64,000 nt of DNA from Loripinus fragilis (taxonomy: Eukaryota > Mollusca > Bivalvia > Lucinida > Lucinidae), in contig OZ026517.1 in assembly GCA_964019695.1 (NCBI GenBank), positions 58,411,172-58,475,171 on the forward strand, read 5' to 3'. Shown one piece after another: positions 31,738 to 42,989 of this stretch (the stretch's first letter is position 1; every line of letters starts with the position of its first letter). A program made the translations under genes and the position numbers. The notes beneath the pieces are model-generated. The model was not told the origin of the DNA and searched no databases. It saw nothing but the letters and a program-made list of their open reading frames with translations.

Positions 31738-32158
31738 GGGGCGTAGCTACATATATGCAAAAACACAAATGCGTACACATTTGGAACAAAAATATGGGAA
31801 GATTCTATTTATGTACAGTTCAAAAGGGTTCTTGATGTTATGTGTACAAAACGAGTGCTTAGAACCAATATTAATATCTCTAGATCCAATTTTGACAGAA
31901 TTTGTGATGATGTTGGTATCACCTCCTTATAGGCTACCTTTGATGATTTATCACCAATTAACGCAAAGTGAATGAGGGCCTGCTCATATCTACCATTACC
32001 AAAAGGGCGTTTATCTTGGAAAATAGCGCAGATCCTGATGAGACGCCGCGTTTTGCGGCGTTTCATCTGGGGCTACGCTGTTTGTATATGTTCCCTTTTT
32101 GAATACATTCAGCCTGTTCCACAAATACGCACTTTGAATTTTAGGCTAGCTACGCCCC
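31738..32158. mobile_element. hAT-like MITE T with nested palindrome
   Basis: Inverted ends GGGGCGTAGCTA (about 31740) and TAGCTACGCCCC (about 32146); with the adjoining bases the right end gives CAGGGGCGTAGCTA, a start common in hAT elements. An 8-bp TSD was not evident. A family Z palindrome (32022-32093) is nested inside. Three frames are shadows. Confidence 0.6.
32022..32093. repeat. Palindromic element, family Z copy 5
   Basis: GATCCTGATGAGACGCCGCG against CGGCGTTTCATCTGGGGC with a TTTT centre; outer CGCTGTTTG as in the other copies. Confidence 0.8.
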
Positions 32159-32171
32159 TGGCTTGCAAATG

Positions 32172-32510
32172 TTGTTAATGCACAGAAAAACGTGCTTGCA
32201 GATGTTAATGCAGAGAAAAACATGCTTGGTCCATATAAGATATACCTCTTTTATGCCGCATTAAGAATCCTCTTTTTGCCTTTATAAATATGTGTTATTT
32301 GCAAATCGAGTAATTCCTATTTCATACGATTATTTTTATATGTCTTCTCCGAAGTTAGCTATATACCAGAACTGCAGTCTTTTTTATGATAAGTCCTCAA
32401 GAAATTGAGCTATTTTCTTTTTATAAGTCTTCAAGAAATTAAGTAAATGCTTTTTTTGGAATTCTTCTCGAAATTTGCTCTCATTCCAGTCTTTTTGGAA
32501 ATAGCTTTCG
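32172..32510. repeat. Short imperfect tandem repeats
   Basis: A pair of approximately 31-bp units (GTTAATGCACAGAAAAACGTG and variant) at 32172-32226, and three to four decayed units of 40-50 bp built on 'gtcttcaagaaattaagcta...ccagtctttt' at 32335-32510. Confidence 0.5.
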
Positions 32511-32599
32511 AGATGCAAGACATAACAGCAAAATATGACTTATTAATATCAGAGGCAAATGTTTTGAATAATGCCGTGTATTTAAACAGCCGATTCGGA

Positions 32600-32770
32600 G
32601 GCAAAAATGTTTCTTGCTGTAATACGGGCCTCTACGCGAAAAAACCTGTCTTCGGGGTTTGCGAACAACAAAGGCGCAGACCAACCTGCACATCCACGCA
32701 GACTGAACAGCGCCTTTGTTATTCGCTTTTCTAAACTTGCTACAAGTGAAATTTCAATTTTCAACTTTCT
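32600..32770 (+). repeat. MITE, family Y copy 2
   Basis: ACCTGTCTTCGGGGTTTGCG, then AACAAAGGCGCAGACCAACC with its counterpart CAGCGCCTTTGTTATTCGC. Frames on both strands are shadows. Confidence 0.7.
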
Positions 32771-32789
32771 ACAGACTACATGTATGTAG

Positions 32790-33317
32790 GGTCCACATGT
32801 CTGTCTTTGACATAAAGAATGGGAAGAGTTTTAACCGTATATGAGCATTGTAGCTATTATAGTCAAGTGACGGTATTAATGATTGAACTTGATCTTGTCC
32901 TAAACTATGTCAAGGTAAACCTAGAAAATTCATTTGAACAAACTATACCAATGCTACAAACCAAGGCCAATGGCTTTTGGTCATATTGTACCGTAGAGGA
33001 GTTTAAACGGCTTGTGGCATTTTGGAGCATATTAAGATTGCCTCAATTAATGGATGCTCCATATAAAATAACACTCCGTGTGCTCTAGTGAGTGACCTTG
33101 ACTTAAAGAACAAATGTAATGCTAAACGTTTGGTTCTTGTTAATCGCCATTGCTCATTACATTAATCTATCTAGTACGATTGTTTATCGAAAAAAAACAT
33201 ATAACCTGTCTTTTAAATACCTTAGGAATCAGTTGATCTTGCTGTTAAGCTATGATCATCATGTAAGGCTCTCATATGCAATTTACAAAGCAAGGTATTA
33301 TGCCTTTGGGTTTAGAA
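32790..33317. other. No recognised gene; one unassigned frame
   Basis: An 89-residue frame (32819-33088) has no stop-rich or repetitive look but also no recognisable domain; it is best treated as chance. Confidence 0.35.
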
Positions 33318-33628
33318 GCTTTTTTTGGAAAAAGTGAGTATGATCAGGAAATACGACACAATCAACCCACGGCACTGTGAAGTAAAGCCATAGAGCACGA
33401 ACAGGCACAAGACCTCAGGAAGACAAAGTGAAGCAACCAGCTCTTTCTTCCCTCATCGAGATGATTGCAGAACTAGAAAAGACACTTGGTACTGCTTAAC
33501 AAAACAAGGATCAGAAAGCCCACACACCGATGAATCAACCACAACATAACCGCCGCCTTAAAACAGACAGCAACCTAAGCAACTGGGCTGGGTGGGGCTT
33601 AAATGCATCTTAGGGGTACCAATTTTTA
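33318..33628 (+). repeat. Dispersed repeat K, interrupted copy, left part
   Basis: Aligns with 22371-22705 up to GGGGTACCAA. It stops where the C-run of element A copy 2 begins and resumes at 40045. Confidence 0.65.
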
Positions 33629-34904
33629 CCCCCCCCCCCCCCGACGAAGTCGGAGGGATATAGTTTTGGCGTCGTCCGTGCGTCTGTCCGTCCGTCCGTC
33701 TTCCGTCCGCACTTTTATCTGTCCGGAACCATATCTCAGTACCTATTGGTCAGATTAAATTCATTCTTGGTACAAATGATAAGTACTATGGACTCTTGAT
33801 ATCCTATAAGTTTGGTCAAAATCGACCCCTTAACACTTGAGTTATTGCCCTTGTTTAAGTATAGGCATTTAGAGGGAAAACCTATATTAGCTTTTTTGTG
33901 TGATGATCTTCACATTTCATCAAAGCTATTATATTTAACAACTTCTCGTTATAGACCATGATTGCCAAGTGCCTGTAGATAAGAATGGCAGTGCCAAAGT
34001 TTTACCCCACCCCCTTTGACCCAGCCTAAGGGGTCAAATGTCAAATATTTAAATTTGGCAATAACTAAGGCAATTATTAATATTTTTGCTGAAATTTTGC
34101 ATGCAGGCAGAGCAGCAAAAGATATGAAACATATCAAACGGGATTTCAGTTTGAAGGCCTGATTCCGAGCCCCTTTGGTGGACTTAGGGGGTGGGGCCGA
34201 GGCCAAAATTAAACTTTTTCAGAATATGGTCATGTTGCATATCAAATTAAAGCTGACGACGCTGGCAGCAATATGGTAGCAAATATTTTGCCCACAGACA
34301 CACCTTCGACCCAGGGGGTGGGGTCAAAAGGTCAAACTATATATTTTTCTGAAAGTAGTCATGTTGCATATCAAATTAAAGCTGACGACGCTGGCAGCCA
34401 TTTTGCCCACAGACACACTCTTGACCCAAAGGGAGGGGTCAAAAGGTCAAACTATATCTTTTACTGAAAGTAGTCATGTTGCATATCAAAGTAAAGGGAA
34501 TTGAGCACAGAGCACAATGAAAGCAAGTGTGCTGTCATTACACACACCAACGACCCCTGATGTGTGGTCAAAGGGTCATTTTTGTTCTTTTCTAAAAGTG
34601 GTCATGTTGCATATCAAAGTAAAGTGGAAGAAGTGTAGACCTACATGCAAGGTAACACTTTGAATTTGCACACAATCTTGACCTCTGAGGCTGGGTTTAA
34701 AGGTCAGATATTGAAATTGTGCAGATGAAAATATATTTTTAAATGAACTAAGCACTAAAACATACTTGACAGGCGTTTGTTATGATCTGAATGATACTGT
34801 AGGTGAATTAAGGGTTAGATAAATAGGATTTATGTTCTGTGATTTACATGTTTCGCTCAAATAACCCTTCGTCGGGGGATATAAATTCGTCGAATTTGCC
34901 TTGT
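33629..34904 (-). mobile_element. Family A TIR element, copy 2
   Basis: Starts with a C16 run into CGACGAAGTCGGAGGGATAT and a (GTCC)n microsatellite; ends CCCTTCGTCGGGGGATAT then AAATTCGTCGAATTT. Interior blocks are the reverse complement of copy 1. It abuts element B with only about three bases between. Confidence 0.8.
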
Positions 34905-36159
34905 TTTACCTGCGTCGCTTTAGCGAAAGCAGGTCTAGTAATAGGTCCACTCCGTCCGTCTGTTCGGCCGTCCATCTATCTGTCCGTCCGAACTCACGAA
35001 TGGACCCTTGTTTGGTACTTTAAATTTCCGAAATTGTGTAATCTGTAACTCCAACAGTTTTCATTCTTTTATATTCAAACTTTGCATAATGATTGTTCAC
35101 ACATTGAAGATGTGCACCTCCTATGTTGGACACGTTTCATGATTTTCTTGAAGTTAGATTTTTTTCCGCAAAATGCTTAGAGAGTGTCTCGTTTGTGTTA
35201 TCTGTAACTCAAACAATTTTCTTTCCTTATATTTAAACTTTGCATAATAATTACTCATATATTGAATATGTGCACCTCCTACTTTGTGCACATATATTAA
35301 ATGTTTTCTTATTTTTTAGGGCTGTTGGACTTGGATATTTTATCCATCCGAAATTCTAAGGGCTGTAGTTGTGTAATCTGAAATTCCAGCAGTTTCATAA
35401 CTTCAAATTTAAACTTTGTCCATTATGATTATTCGCACATTGAACATGTGCATCCTATATTTTGTGCACATTTGATAAAAATTTTGGGAGTGTTGAACTT
35501 AAACATTATTTCGTCTACACCACCTTTGGACACGGGTGGTAATGTCGTAAGGGGCAATCGAACAGTTATGCAAATGAAATCTTTACGAGATCATCCGGAC
35601 ATGAGCTACGGGAGCAATAAACAATGGAATCAGCTATGTGAGAAGTCTTGTTTTAACTTTTTTACCGTTTTGGAGCCTAATATAAGGAAACGGAGAATGC
35701 TATTCCCAATAATGTCCATTTCTGTACAAGCGGCAAAAGAATCTGACGTAAGAAAGTTTACATATAACGAATGATATACTTTCTCCTGAGTAAGGTGTAC
35801 GCATAATACCATTTTAGTGGTTGCTTATGAAGGTGTTCTGTTCAATAAATGTTCTTAAATGCTTTATTCTTTAAAAAAATCTTATCCTTTCCAACTTATT
35901 TTCCAAGCATAAGCTATATACACCATCTTCTTGACGTCACTTTGTGTCTGCGACGAGTTTTTGGTGCCCATTACCCCTTACGACATTGGTTGCCCCTAAC
36001 GGTACGATTGCCGCTTACAAGACGAATAAACTTTGATAGTTTTAAGAGAAAAGTAGAACAGAAAAGTTTTAGAAAATATTCTCGTTGTGAAGCATGTCTT
36101 GTCACTGATATAAATTCAATTTATCCTCGTCATGTGAAAATCTGCTTAATGTCAATTGC

Positions 36160-36215
36160 GACCAACAAAGGCACAGATGAGCCTGCCTGCACAGTTTGAA
36201 CAGCGTCCATTATTT
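36160..36215 (+). repeat. Family Y fragment
   Basis: ACCAACAAAGGCACAGATGAG and GAACAGCGTCCATTATTTCG are the palindrome of family Y, decayed, within element C. Confidence 0.5.
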
Positions 36216-36399
36216 CGTTTCTTTGATAGCAGGATATCTACTTATGTTAAAGCCAGCCTAACCATGCTAAAACTAGAATGTCAATGATGCAGCTTGTTAC
36301 TGTGGCTGAGTAGGCTGGTTTGAATTTTACCTGGCCGGCCTAGAAATCCCTAAGACGCAATTTCGCATGGTATGGCTCAATTCCAAGTTGATTATATTG

Positions 36400-36500
36400 A
36401 GGAGGGCGGTGACTTAGCGCGGTGACAAAGGCGCTGCGTTGTGGCTTCAAACAAATACTTGATTAATTGCGTGGTACTGGTTCAACCCGATTTTGAGATC
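36400..36500 (+). repeat. Degenerate SINE remnant
   Basis: GCGGTGACTTAGCGCGGTGA, CTGCGTTGTGGC and GGTACTGGTTCAACCCGA follow the SINE order, but the B-box is gone. Confidence 0.5.
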
Positions 36501-37531
36501 AACAAAGTTTTGAATAGTATCATAATTGTGAGGTGTTGGGGGTGGTGGAGGGGTTTGCCATTGAATGGGGATGTTTGGTCATTTTAGGCTCTCATTAAGG
36601 TTAAGGTAAGGTATGAATACTTTGGGGAAGGGGTAAGCTATATTTCGTGCGTGTGTGTGTGCGGTGGGGTGCGTGCTAGAAATGTATAGTTAAGGGGGAC
36701 CTAATACTGTAGACGGAAACTTTTGAATATAGCCCCCCTCCACCACCCCAACCAATGTGCATGCTTTCATTTGGTAATTTTCTTCATTCATTTATTTTTT
36801 TTTTGCTGGGAGTGGGAGGGTGTGTGGGCTGCTACTGAATGGGATTGGGGGGGCATGTTTGGGCCACTCTTAGGCTAAGGCTAAGACTGGGAACAGTTTC
36901 AGGGGTGGGGTATACTCAAATTCAAATGTTTTTTGGGGCATATTCGATACATATATCTTGAGGAAGGGGTGTGGAGCAAAATAGTCAGTGGATTGTAAGC
37001 CAACCTGATAATATAGCCAGAATACAATGAACATAGACGCCCCCTCACACACTTTCCACTTGACATATTGGTCATTATCGGGTGGTGGTGTATCCCAAGC
37101 GATTTCGCATCGTAATCTGGTATTTTAACATGCAAGGATTTGTACAGAGCTAAAATGCAATTTCAGCGAATCTGAGTGCATCACCACAACCAAACTCTTT
37201 CCTATACCCCAACTCCTCTGCTAGCACTTGCCTAGGGCTACAGTTTCGTTTATATTTTTCCCTGGGTCTGCTTAAACATCACCTCATACATCTAGGAGCT
37301 GCCGTGGTGTAGCAGATGAACAGGGGGTCGCTTCCAGCTTCATCAGTTTGTCTGATGAGAGTTTATGCCTGGGTCCAGTCTCTATATGACCGTAGTTGTT
37401 GGTGGGACCTTTTAAACACTGCACAAACATCTATCAAAGGGACGTGTGTTGTTGTTTTGTTATAAGAAGGACTTCATGCTGTCCCTTTCTGACAAGATCA
37501 GACAAATGTTGTTTAAACGTTCAATTTTACT
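36501..37531. other. Interior of element C, unassigned
   Basis: G-rich stretches of GGGTGGGG type. A weak tRNA-like head (GCCGTGGTGTAGCAG) at about 37303 has no SINE tail. Two overlapping minus-strand frames are unrecognised. Confidence 0.35.
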
Positions 37532-37766
37532 TCAATCTTGATTCGGGAGAGCAGTGGCTCAGTGGAAGAGTGCTTGACTTGAGACTGAGGGGCCACGGGT
37601 TTGAGCCTCGCCAGCGTCACTGTGTTGTGGTCTTTGAGCAAGACATATTTATCCTAGCTTAGTGCTGGTTCAACCTGAGAAGACCCATCCCTGTTTAACT
37701 GAAAGATTGTTGATGGGACGTAAAGAGTCAATTAAACAAAATCAAACAAAAAATCAATCTTGATTC
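37532..37766 (+). mobile_element. tRNA-derived SINE with 13-bp TSD
   Basis: SINE body 37545-37753 with A-box (GTGGCTCAGTGG), B-box region GGTTTGAGCC, CTTTGAGCAAGAC core and GATGGGACGTAAAGAG tail. TCAATCTTGATTC flanks it at 37532-37544 and 37754-37766. It sits inside element C. Confidence 0.88.
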
Positions 37767-38036
37767 CTATATTGATAATTCTTATTTCAAACAAATTGCC
37801 CTTTTGGTATGCGCGAGGTCTTCGTCCACGCTGAGTCAACCATCAAAATATGTTTCAAAGCAGCTCGCCGTTTACAAAGTTGTGAAAACTTGCATTTTCT
37901 ACCCCCGCACCTAATGTGTCTTCCTTAAGCCTGATGCCATTTCGACCATGAATGCAGTGATATTTTTTCAAATTTTAAACAAGCTGAATTATTAAGGAAT
38001 GGATAGAAGTACTCTTTGAATCAAAAAGTGTAATAT

Positions 38037-38275
38037 CTTCTTTCTGCGCATGTGTACGAAAAATGCTAAGATACGTAGCGATTGTCATTGGAAAGTTGAA
38101 ACATGTCTTTCAATTTAGTTTTAGATACTTCTCTCCCCCAACTCTACATTGATCCAATATTGCATTCGGACAATAAAATGTCGCTACATACATACACAAC
38201 ATTTGTAAAACACATCTTAGGTCACACGTCGCATATCTTAGCATTGTTTCTAAGCATGCGCAGAAAGAAGGCGTT
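38037..38275. repeat. Palindromic MITE inside element C
   Basis: CTTTCTGCGCATGTGTACG and AATGCTAAGATACG at the left are mirrored by TATCTTAGCATT and AAGCATGCGCAGAAAG at the right. GCATGCGCAGGAAGG near 24233 hints at a relative there. Confidence 0.65.
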
Positions 38276-38924
38276 TAACTTTTGGATTTAACGGGCCCAC
38301 CTTTCCTTCAAAGTTTATTGCATCTTACTCTTCGAAAAAAAGTCAATGGATTCACTCAGTTTGGTCAAAAATGGGTACCCAGTTTGAAGATGAAAACTGA
38401 GAAATAAAGGGGAGGGGGTTATAAAATCCTAGTTTCAACGCTTTTTGTAAATGTGAGTTGCTTTAGGCGAAAATATTTGAATTTTTCCTTTCTTCAATAA
38501 GTCACGCCTCCTGGAGGTCATGTTTTTTACAGGTCATTTTTGTTTATAGCGTTTTCGCTATTTTGTAAAAGGTGAATTAGTGTTATTTTTTCACATTATG
38601 GTCATTATTTCAAAGAAGATGTTTTAAGATTCTTATATAGGTAAAGAAGCACCCTGGTTGCCATGTCTTTGATGTGTAATGTTTTCGCTAGTTTGGAACC
38701 AGATCATTCCGTAATTAATTCTTCTAAATTATTCTGAATTCTGATCACATGGTTGCTCTCGTAATGGTTTCAAACCATGCGGTACTATTGTCCTAATTTA
38801 CTCTTCTTTAAACAAAGAACATCAGAAAACAGTCTCAAAAGCATTTTATTCTTTGCCGCAGGCTTTAAAGATGAGATGATTAATTTTAAGTGCATATCAT
38901 GAGGGTATGAATGGGGTTTACTTA

Positions 38925-39290
38925 TTAATAAATTATGGCCCTAAAATTTACCGGTTAGCGAATTTTTAGGGTAAATTTAACCAATAGCGGAATGAGAGCT
39001 TCTAGTGGTTAGTGAATTAAGGCATAAAATATAATGATAAGCGATTTGGGCAAAGAAATACCGAATAGCACAGTTGCGTGTTTAATCAGTTAACAAAATT
39101 GATGGAAAAAACGCTATTCCGCTATTCCAACTCGTAAATGCCTCCAGACAGGTTACTGATTTTTGGGCCTAAAATTTAACTGATCAGCGATTTGGGGTCT
39201 CAATTTTACTAGTTAGCGATTTGTGGAAATAACTTTACAAATAAGCGATCTATGGGGCCCAAATTTTGCTGATTAGCGATTTTAAAGGTA
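38925..39290. repeat. Approximately 32-bp tandem repeat inside element C
   Basis: About eight imperfect units carrying AATTTTACTGATTAGCGATTT followed by a G-rich few bases (near 38950, 39010, 39040, 39180, 39213, 39245 and 39272), broken by about 100 bases in the middle. Confidence 0.65.
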
Positions 39291-40044
39291 CCCCATTGAG
39301 ACCCTATATCATGTATGGATAATGTGCAAGCGCTAGACCAAGAATTTTTTAGCAGACACTTAAGGGTAATCCGTTGTCTATCAGATGAAGGGCGTTTACC
39401 ATACTGGCTCGTAAGGGTTAACTGACTCGTAAGGGGGAGTCAATGTCGTAAGTCATGATTTTTTTTTCTATTTAGTCTATGGCAACATTTTAAACCCAAT
39501 TTTGACTAAACGCTATAAAGGCATAAAAGAAAATTCATGTTAGGTATATTTGTGTCACTAAACCTGTCACTAAACATGTCAAAAAGCCCCTAACCATGTT
39601 TATTTAAGATCAACACCAAAAAATCAACACATCCTCGTCCAGGAGAAATTAATTTTTAGACTAACAACTTGGTTTTCCACTTCCACTATTGCTTCCCATT
39701 ATACAAAAATGATAACTATTGGGAATAGCATTGCCTGATTTCTGAATATTAATCTGCAAACATCGAAATAAATGTAGAAGTCGCTAACTTACCTGTTTTG
39801 CTCGTTTTATTTTCATCCCGTCACTCATATCTGGATGCTCTCGTAAGGCGACCTTTTGCATAACTTTTGATCGCCCCTTACGACATTACCACCCGTGTTG
39901 GAGGACTTACATTGTGTAATCTGTGCGTAACCTGTAATTCAAACAGATTTCATTCCTTTATATTCAAATTTAGCATAATGATTGTTTACACATTGAAGAT
40001 GTGCACCGGCGACGCAGGTCCAGAGCAGAGTTTGGTCTTGTTGC

Positions 40045-40215
40045 CATAGATCCTGTTGTTATTTATACACACCAATTGTTTAGCTCACATGGAGGCTTTC
40101 TAACGTATGTAATGTGTCGTCACAGAAAAAAAATCTCAGAAAAAGGCTCACGACTCACGGATAGTCAGAGCTAAAGAAAACTTCAAGTTGAGACACGATG
40201 GGCCCAGCCAAGGTG
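40045..40215 (+). repeat. Dispersed repeat K, interrupted copy, right part
   Basis: CATAGATCCTGTTGTTATT corresponds to CTAGATTCTGCTGTTGTTG at 22711, and GACTCACGGATAGTCAGAG to GACTCACAGATAGTCAGAG at 22843. Thus 33629-40044 is inserted matter relative to K copy 1. Confidence 0.65.
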
Positions 40216-40382
40216 AAGCATCATGCACGAACACACGGACGAAAGCTTTACGCCAGGGCCGTTATTTAGGTTTGACCCACCGTCGTGCAGCGGAAACACT
40301 AGCGATAAACACAACCAGGCATTACAGATTACTGCTAATATCCATGTTATAAATAACTTTGTTTATAACGTTTGATTTATCT

Positions 40383-40485
40383 TTTTTGAATTGCCCAGGA
40401 AAACGTGTGGTTATGTTAACTGTCCGTCTCAACATGACCGCAGATGTTGACTGGGACGTAAAACCACAAACCAAACAACAATTTC
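40383..40485 (+). repeat. Solo SINE/LINE 3' tail
   Basis: GTTGACTGGGACGTAAAACC then ACAAACCAAACAAC is a variant of the SINE and LINE 3' end, without a head. Confidence 0.5.
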
Positions 40486-40968
40486 AATACTTTCGATCAG
40501 TTTGTACAAGCATTGTAAATCTCCCCAAACGGATCCTTTTTCTGATTAGTATTTGTTCAATATAAACTCTCACATGGGTATTACAATTTTACGCTTGGTT
40601 TATACTGACAGGCATAAAATACGCTGATCGAAGCAATTCATCAGCAAAAGAGAGCCGAGGCAATGTTTATCAAATAAACTTGAGTGACTTGGCAAAGCTA
40701 CGTCGCAAGATACTGTAACAAAAGCTCTCATATTTTCTTATAAATTTAATTCATTGGTTCGCCAATTTGTATATTGTACACACATTTTTTTAGAAGATAG
40801 CCAAGTGCTATTTTTCTCTATCTATTATAATTCCAATCAGTAAACAAGTCGTGTCAAAGGTATATTTTAGCTCCTTGTTCCGTTAACTAAACGGAACAAT
40901 ACAGGTCACATAAAGACGACAGTAAACAAGACGGGATTTATAGACGTTAAAGACTTCATAGAGGATCT
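40486..40968. other. No recognised feature except one small hairpin
   Basis: TTGTTCCGTTAACTAAACGG with GAACAA (40878-40901) is a compact palindrome; the rest is unassigned. Confidence 0.45.
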
Positions 40969-41219
40969 TACATGAGTGCTTGTGTTTTATTGAATTTATT
41001 AAATGAGTTGGGGAAAAAGAGATAAAATGCGAGGTTGGCCGGGCACTCAATCGCCTTATCGCAACGAGTTAAATATATTCAATAATACAGGAGCACGAAT
41101 GTTAGATTATATTTATCATATAACCCTTAAACTACTTTTAAATCGCGCGTTTTTGTGTGAAAAACGCTAAGATTTTGCCATATATACGCGACGATATTCG
41201 AACGTCATTACATAGAGGA

Positions 41220-41368
41220 TATTTACTTTTTGTAGGTGTATACCAAATATATTTTATCGAGTGTGTTGAAAACATCAGAATTTTCATGAGTGCGCAGCAC
41301 GAGTGAAAATTTCCATGTTTTCAACCCACGGGATGCCATATATTTGATATTTACTAAAAAAAGTAAAT
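41220..41368. repeat. Long palindrome within element D copy 1
   Basis: Arms of about 65 bp: ATTTACTTTTT, GTATACCAAATAT, GAAAACATCAGAATTTTCA on the left and their complements on the right around GTGCGCAGCAC. Present in all three D copies. Confidence 0.85.
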
Positions 41369-41763
41369 TTTCTTTTTATTTAATACTTTTTAGAAGATTT
41401 ACAGTTAATCAATTAACCATGCTTCAAGCCGAATCACAATAATGTAAAAGAGGACAAAGGAGTATAGAATACCTGGATCAATCTATAGTCAGCAGGACTT
41501 GCAGATATAAAGACATTTATTTAGCGTCAAAGTGCGAGATAAGGGACGTCATAAGCGACGTCATCATTTGTTGATGACGTTACGTAGCATAGGTTACTCA
41601 CTGAAGCGGGAGGTATTGAAAATGCAAAATCGAAAAATTTCAGCATATCTGAATTATTTTGGTACCAAAATATTCCTCATGTTCTAACTAAGAAAATGCC
41701 TACCCACACATGATGTTTTTGTTCACAAATAAGAAAGTTATAGGCGTTGGAACTTTCAAAGTG

Positions 41764-42989
41764 AGCTGCATTAGGTGGATTCGATTCAGATTTTTCAAAT
41801 CCACACATATTAAAAGATGATTTCAGAAAAATGCAAAGTCGTTATAAGAATTACCAACAAATTTATACTGATGGGTCAAAGGAAGACTCAAAGGTTGGTT
41901 GTGCTGTTATATCAGACAACCATAGTAATATGCAACGTATACCTGACGATTCATCAATTTTCACTGCTGAAGCCAAAGCAGTTGATCTAGCTTTAGATTT
42001 CATTAGCACTTGTGATGCAAACAATAAATTTATTATATTTTCTGACTCGCTCTCTGTATTGAAAGCAATGAACCATACCAGTTCAAAGAATCCACAGATT
42101 CAGAAACTTTTAGAAAAATGTCATGAGCTTTTAACTTATAAAAAAATTGTTCTCTGTTGGATTCCTAGTCATATAGGTATCCAAGGGAATGAGATGGTAG
42201 ATAAGCAAGCAAAAACATCGCTTTCATTAGAACCAACTTCTTTTAAATTCCATTTTCCAATTTTAAGCCCTCTATCAATAAATATATCTTGGAAGAATGG
42301 CAAACTTCATGGAATAACAGCATTGGTAATAAACTTCTTGACATCAAACCAACTATTGGTGAATATCAATCAGTTGTTCGAAACATTAGAAGAGAAGAAG
42401 TAGTATTAGCTCGACTCCGCTTAGGTCATACAAGAGTCACTCATTCATACTTACTACAAGGTGAAGAGCATCCTCAATTTGTTGGTTGCGACGCACCTTT
42501 CACTGTACGTCACTTCCTTTTGGAATGTGGCGATTTTGCACAAGTAAGAAATAATTGTTTCCATGTTAATAACATGAAAGAATTATTTCAAGATATACAT
42601 ATTGATAGTATTATGACATTTTTAAGACAAATAAATCTTTTTAACAAAATCTAATTGCTGTTTTTAAAATCATGTTTTGTTTTACATTTGTATCAGACCA
42701 TAATACAGATTATATTATGTTGTATTCTGTTCAGTTAAAGAACATGTACAGTTATCTGAATAGCTCTTTGAAACTGTCAGATATTGTACGTGGTCTCTCC
42801 TGTCAACAATCGTATTGCAACTTATTATCATAAAACAAACTCATCATCACCATTCGTTTTATTTTATCTTATAAATTTTTAACTTTTTCCATCCTCATCA
42901 TGTTTAGTTAATACCGTCTGACGCTAATGACCCACAAGGGTTGATGCGTCGTTAAGCACCAAACAAACAAACAAAAGCTGCATTAGGTG
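41764..42989 (+). mobile_element. 5'-truncated LINE with 14-bp TSD
   Basis: The element (41778-42975) carries only the end of the pol gene, a 3' UTR and a tail CACCAAACAAACAAACAAA. AGCTGCATTAGGTG flanks it at 41764-41777 and 42976-42989, the mark of target-primed reverse transcription. D copies 2 and 3 show the empty site. Confidence 0.92.
41831..42654 (+). pseudogene. LINE pol C-terminus: RNase H domain, frameshifted
   Basis: RNase H domain of an I-like LINE, which removes RNA from the hybrid during insertion. Counting from the methionine at 41831 the catalytic set is complete: D14 (IYTDGSK), E47 (TAEAKA), D72 (FSDSL), D124 (NEMVDKQAK), with H114 in WIPSHIGIQGN. A one-base frameshift near 42240-42275 moves the rest into the next frame (overlapping frame 42289-42654): RREEVVLARLRLGHTRVTHS and FTVRHFLLECGDF, the zinc-knuckle-like tail, with one expected cysteine replaced (PQFVGC). 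It ends at a stop at 42652-42654. No RT or endonuclease because of 5' truncation. Confidence 0.88.

Larger units (their letters stand above)
35526..39902. mobile_element. Element C: 4.37-kb DNA transposon, 29-bp TIR, 5-bp TSD
   Basis: C occupies 35531-39897. The left TIR begins CACGGGTGGTAATGTCGTAA and the right is its complement with a single mismatch over 29 bp. TTGGA flanks both sides (35526-35530, 39898-39902). TIR-like phrases recur inside: CCCCTTACGACATTGG near 35983, and CTCGTAAGGG-type repeats at about 39408, 39423 and 39839, as expected of transposase-binding sites. No transposase is evident in any frame, so the copy is non-autonomous or gutted. A 5-bp TSD with a CAC start recalls Transib, but the rest of the TIR does not fit clearly, so the superfamily stays open. 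Confidence 0.85.
34908..40020. mobile_element. Element B: TIR element of approximately 175-bp monomers, split by C
   Basis: Starts ACCTGCGTCGCTTTAGCGAA (a small hairpin) and ends GGCGACGCAGGT, so ACCTGCGTCGC is inverted at the two ends. The body is a short tandem array with the repeated phrase 'tgtgtaatctgtaactcc.aacagttttcattc...tttgcataatgatt.ttcacacattgaa.atgtgcacct' near 35035, 35200, 35370 and, after element C, 39910. A (CCGT)n run lies near 34950. Without C it would be about 0.75 kb. No coding capacity. Confidence 0.7.

Noticed and set aside
35448..35774. 108-residue frame across the left end of element C
   Set aside because: It crosses the TSD and TIR of C, so it cannot be an ancestral gene.
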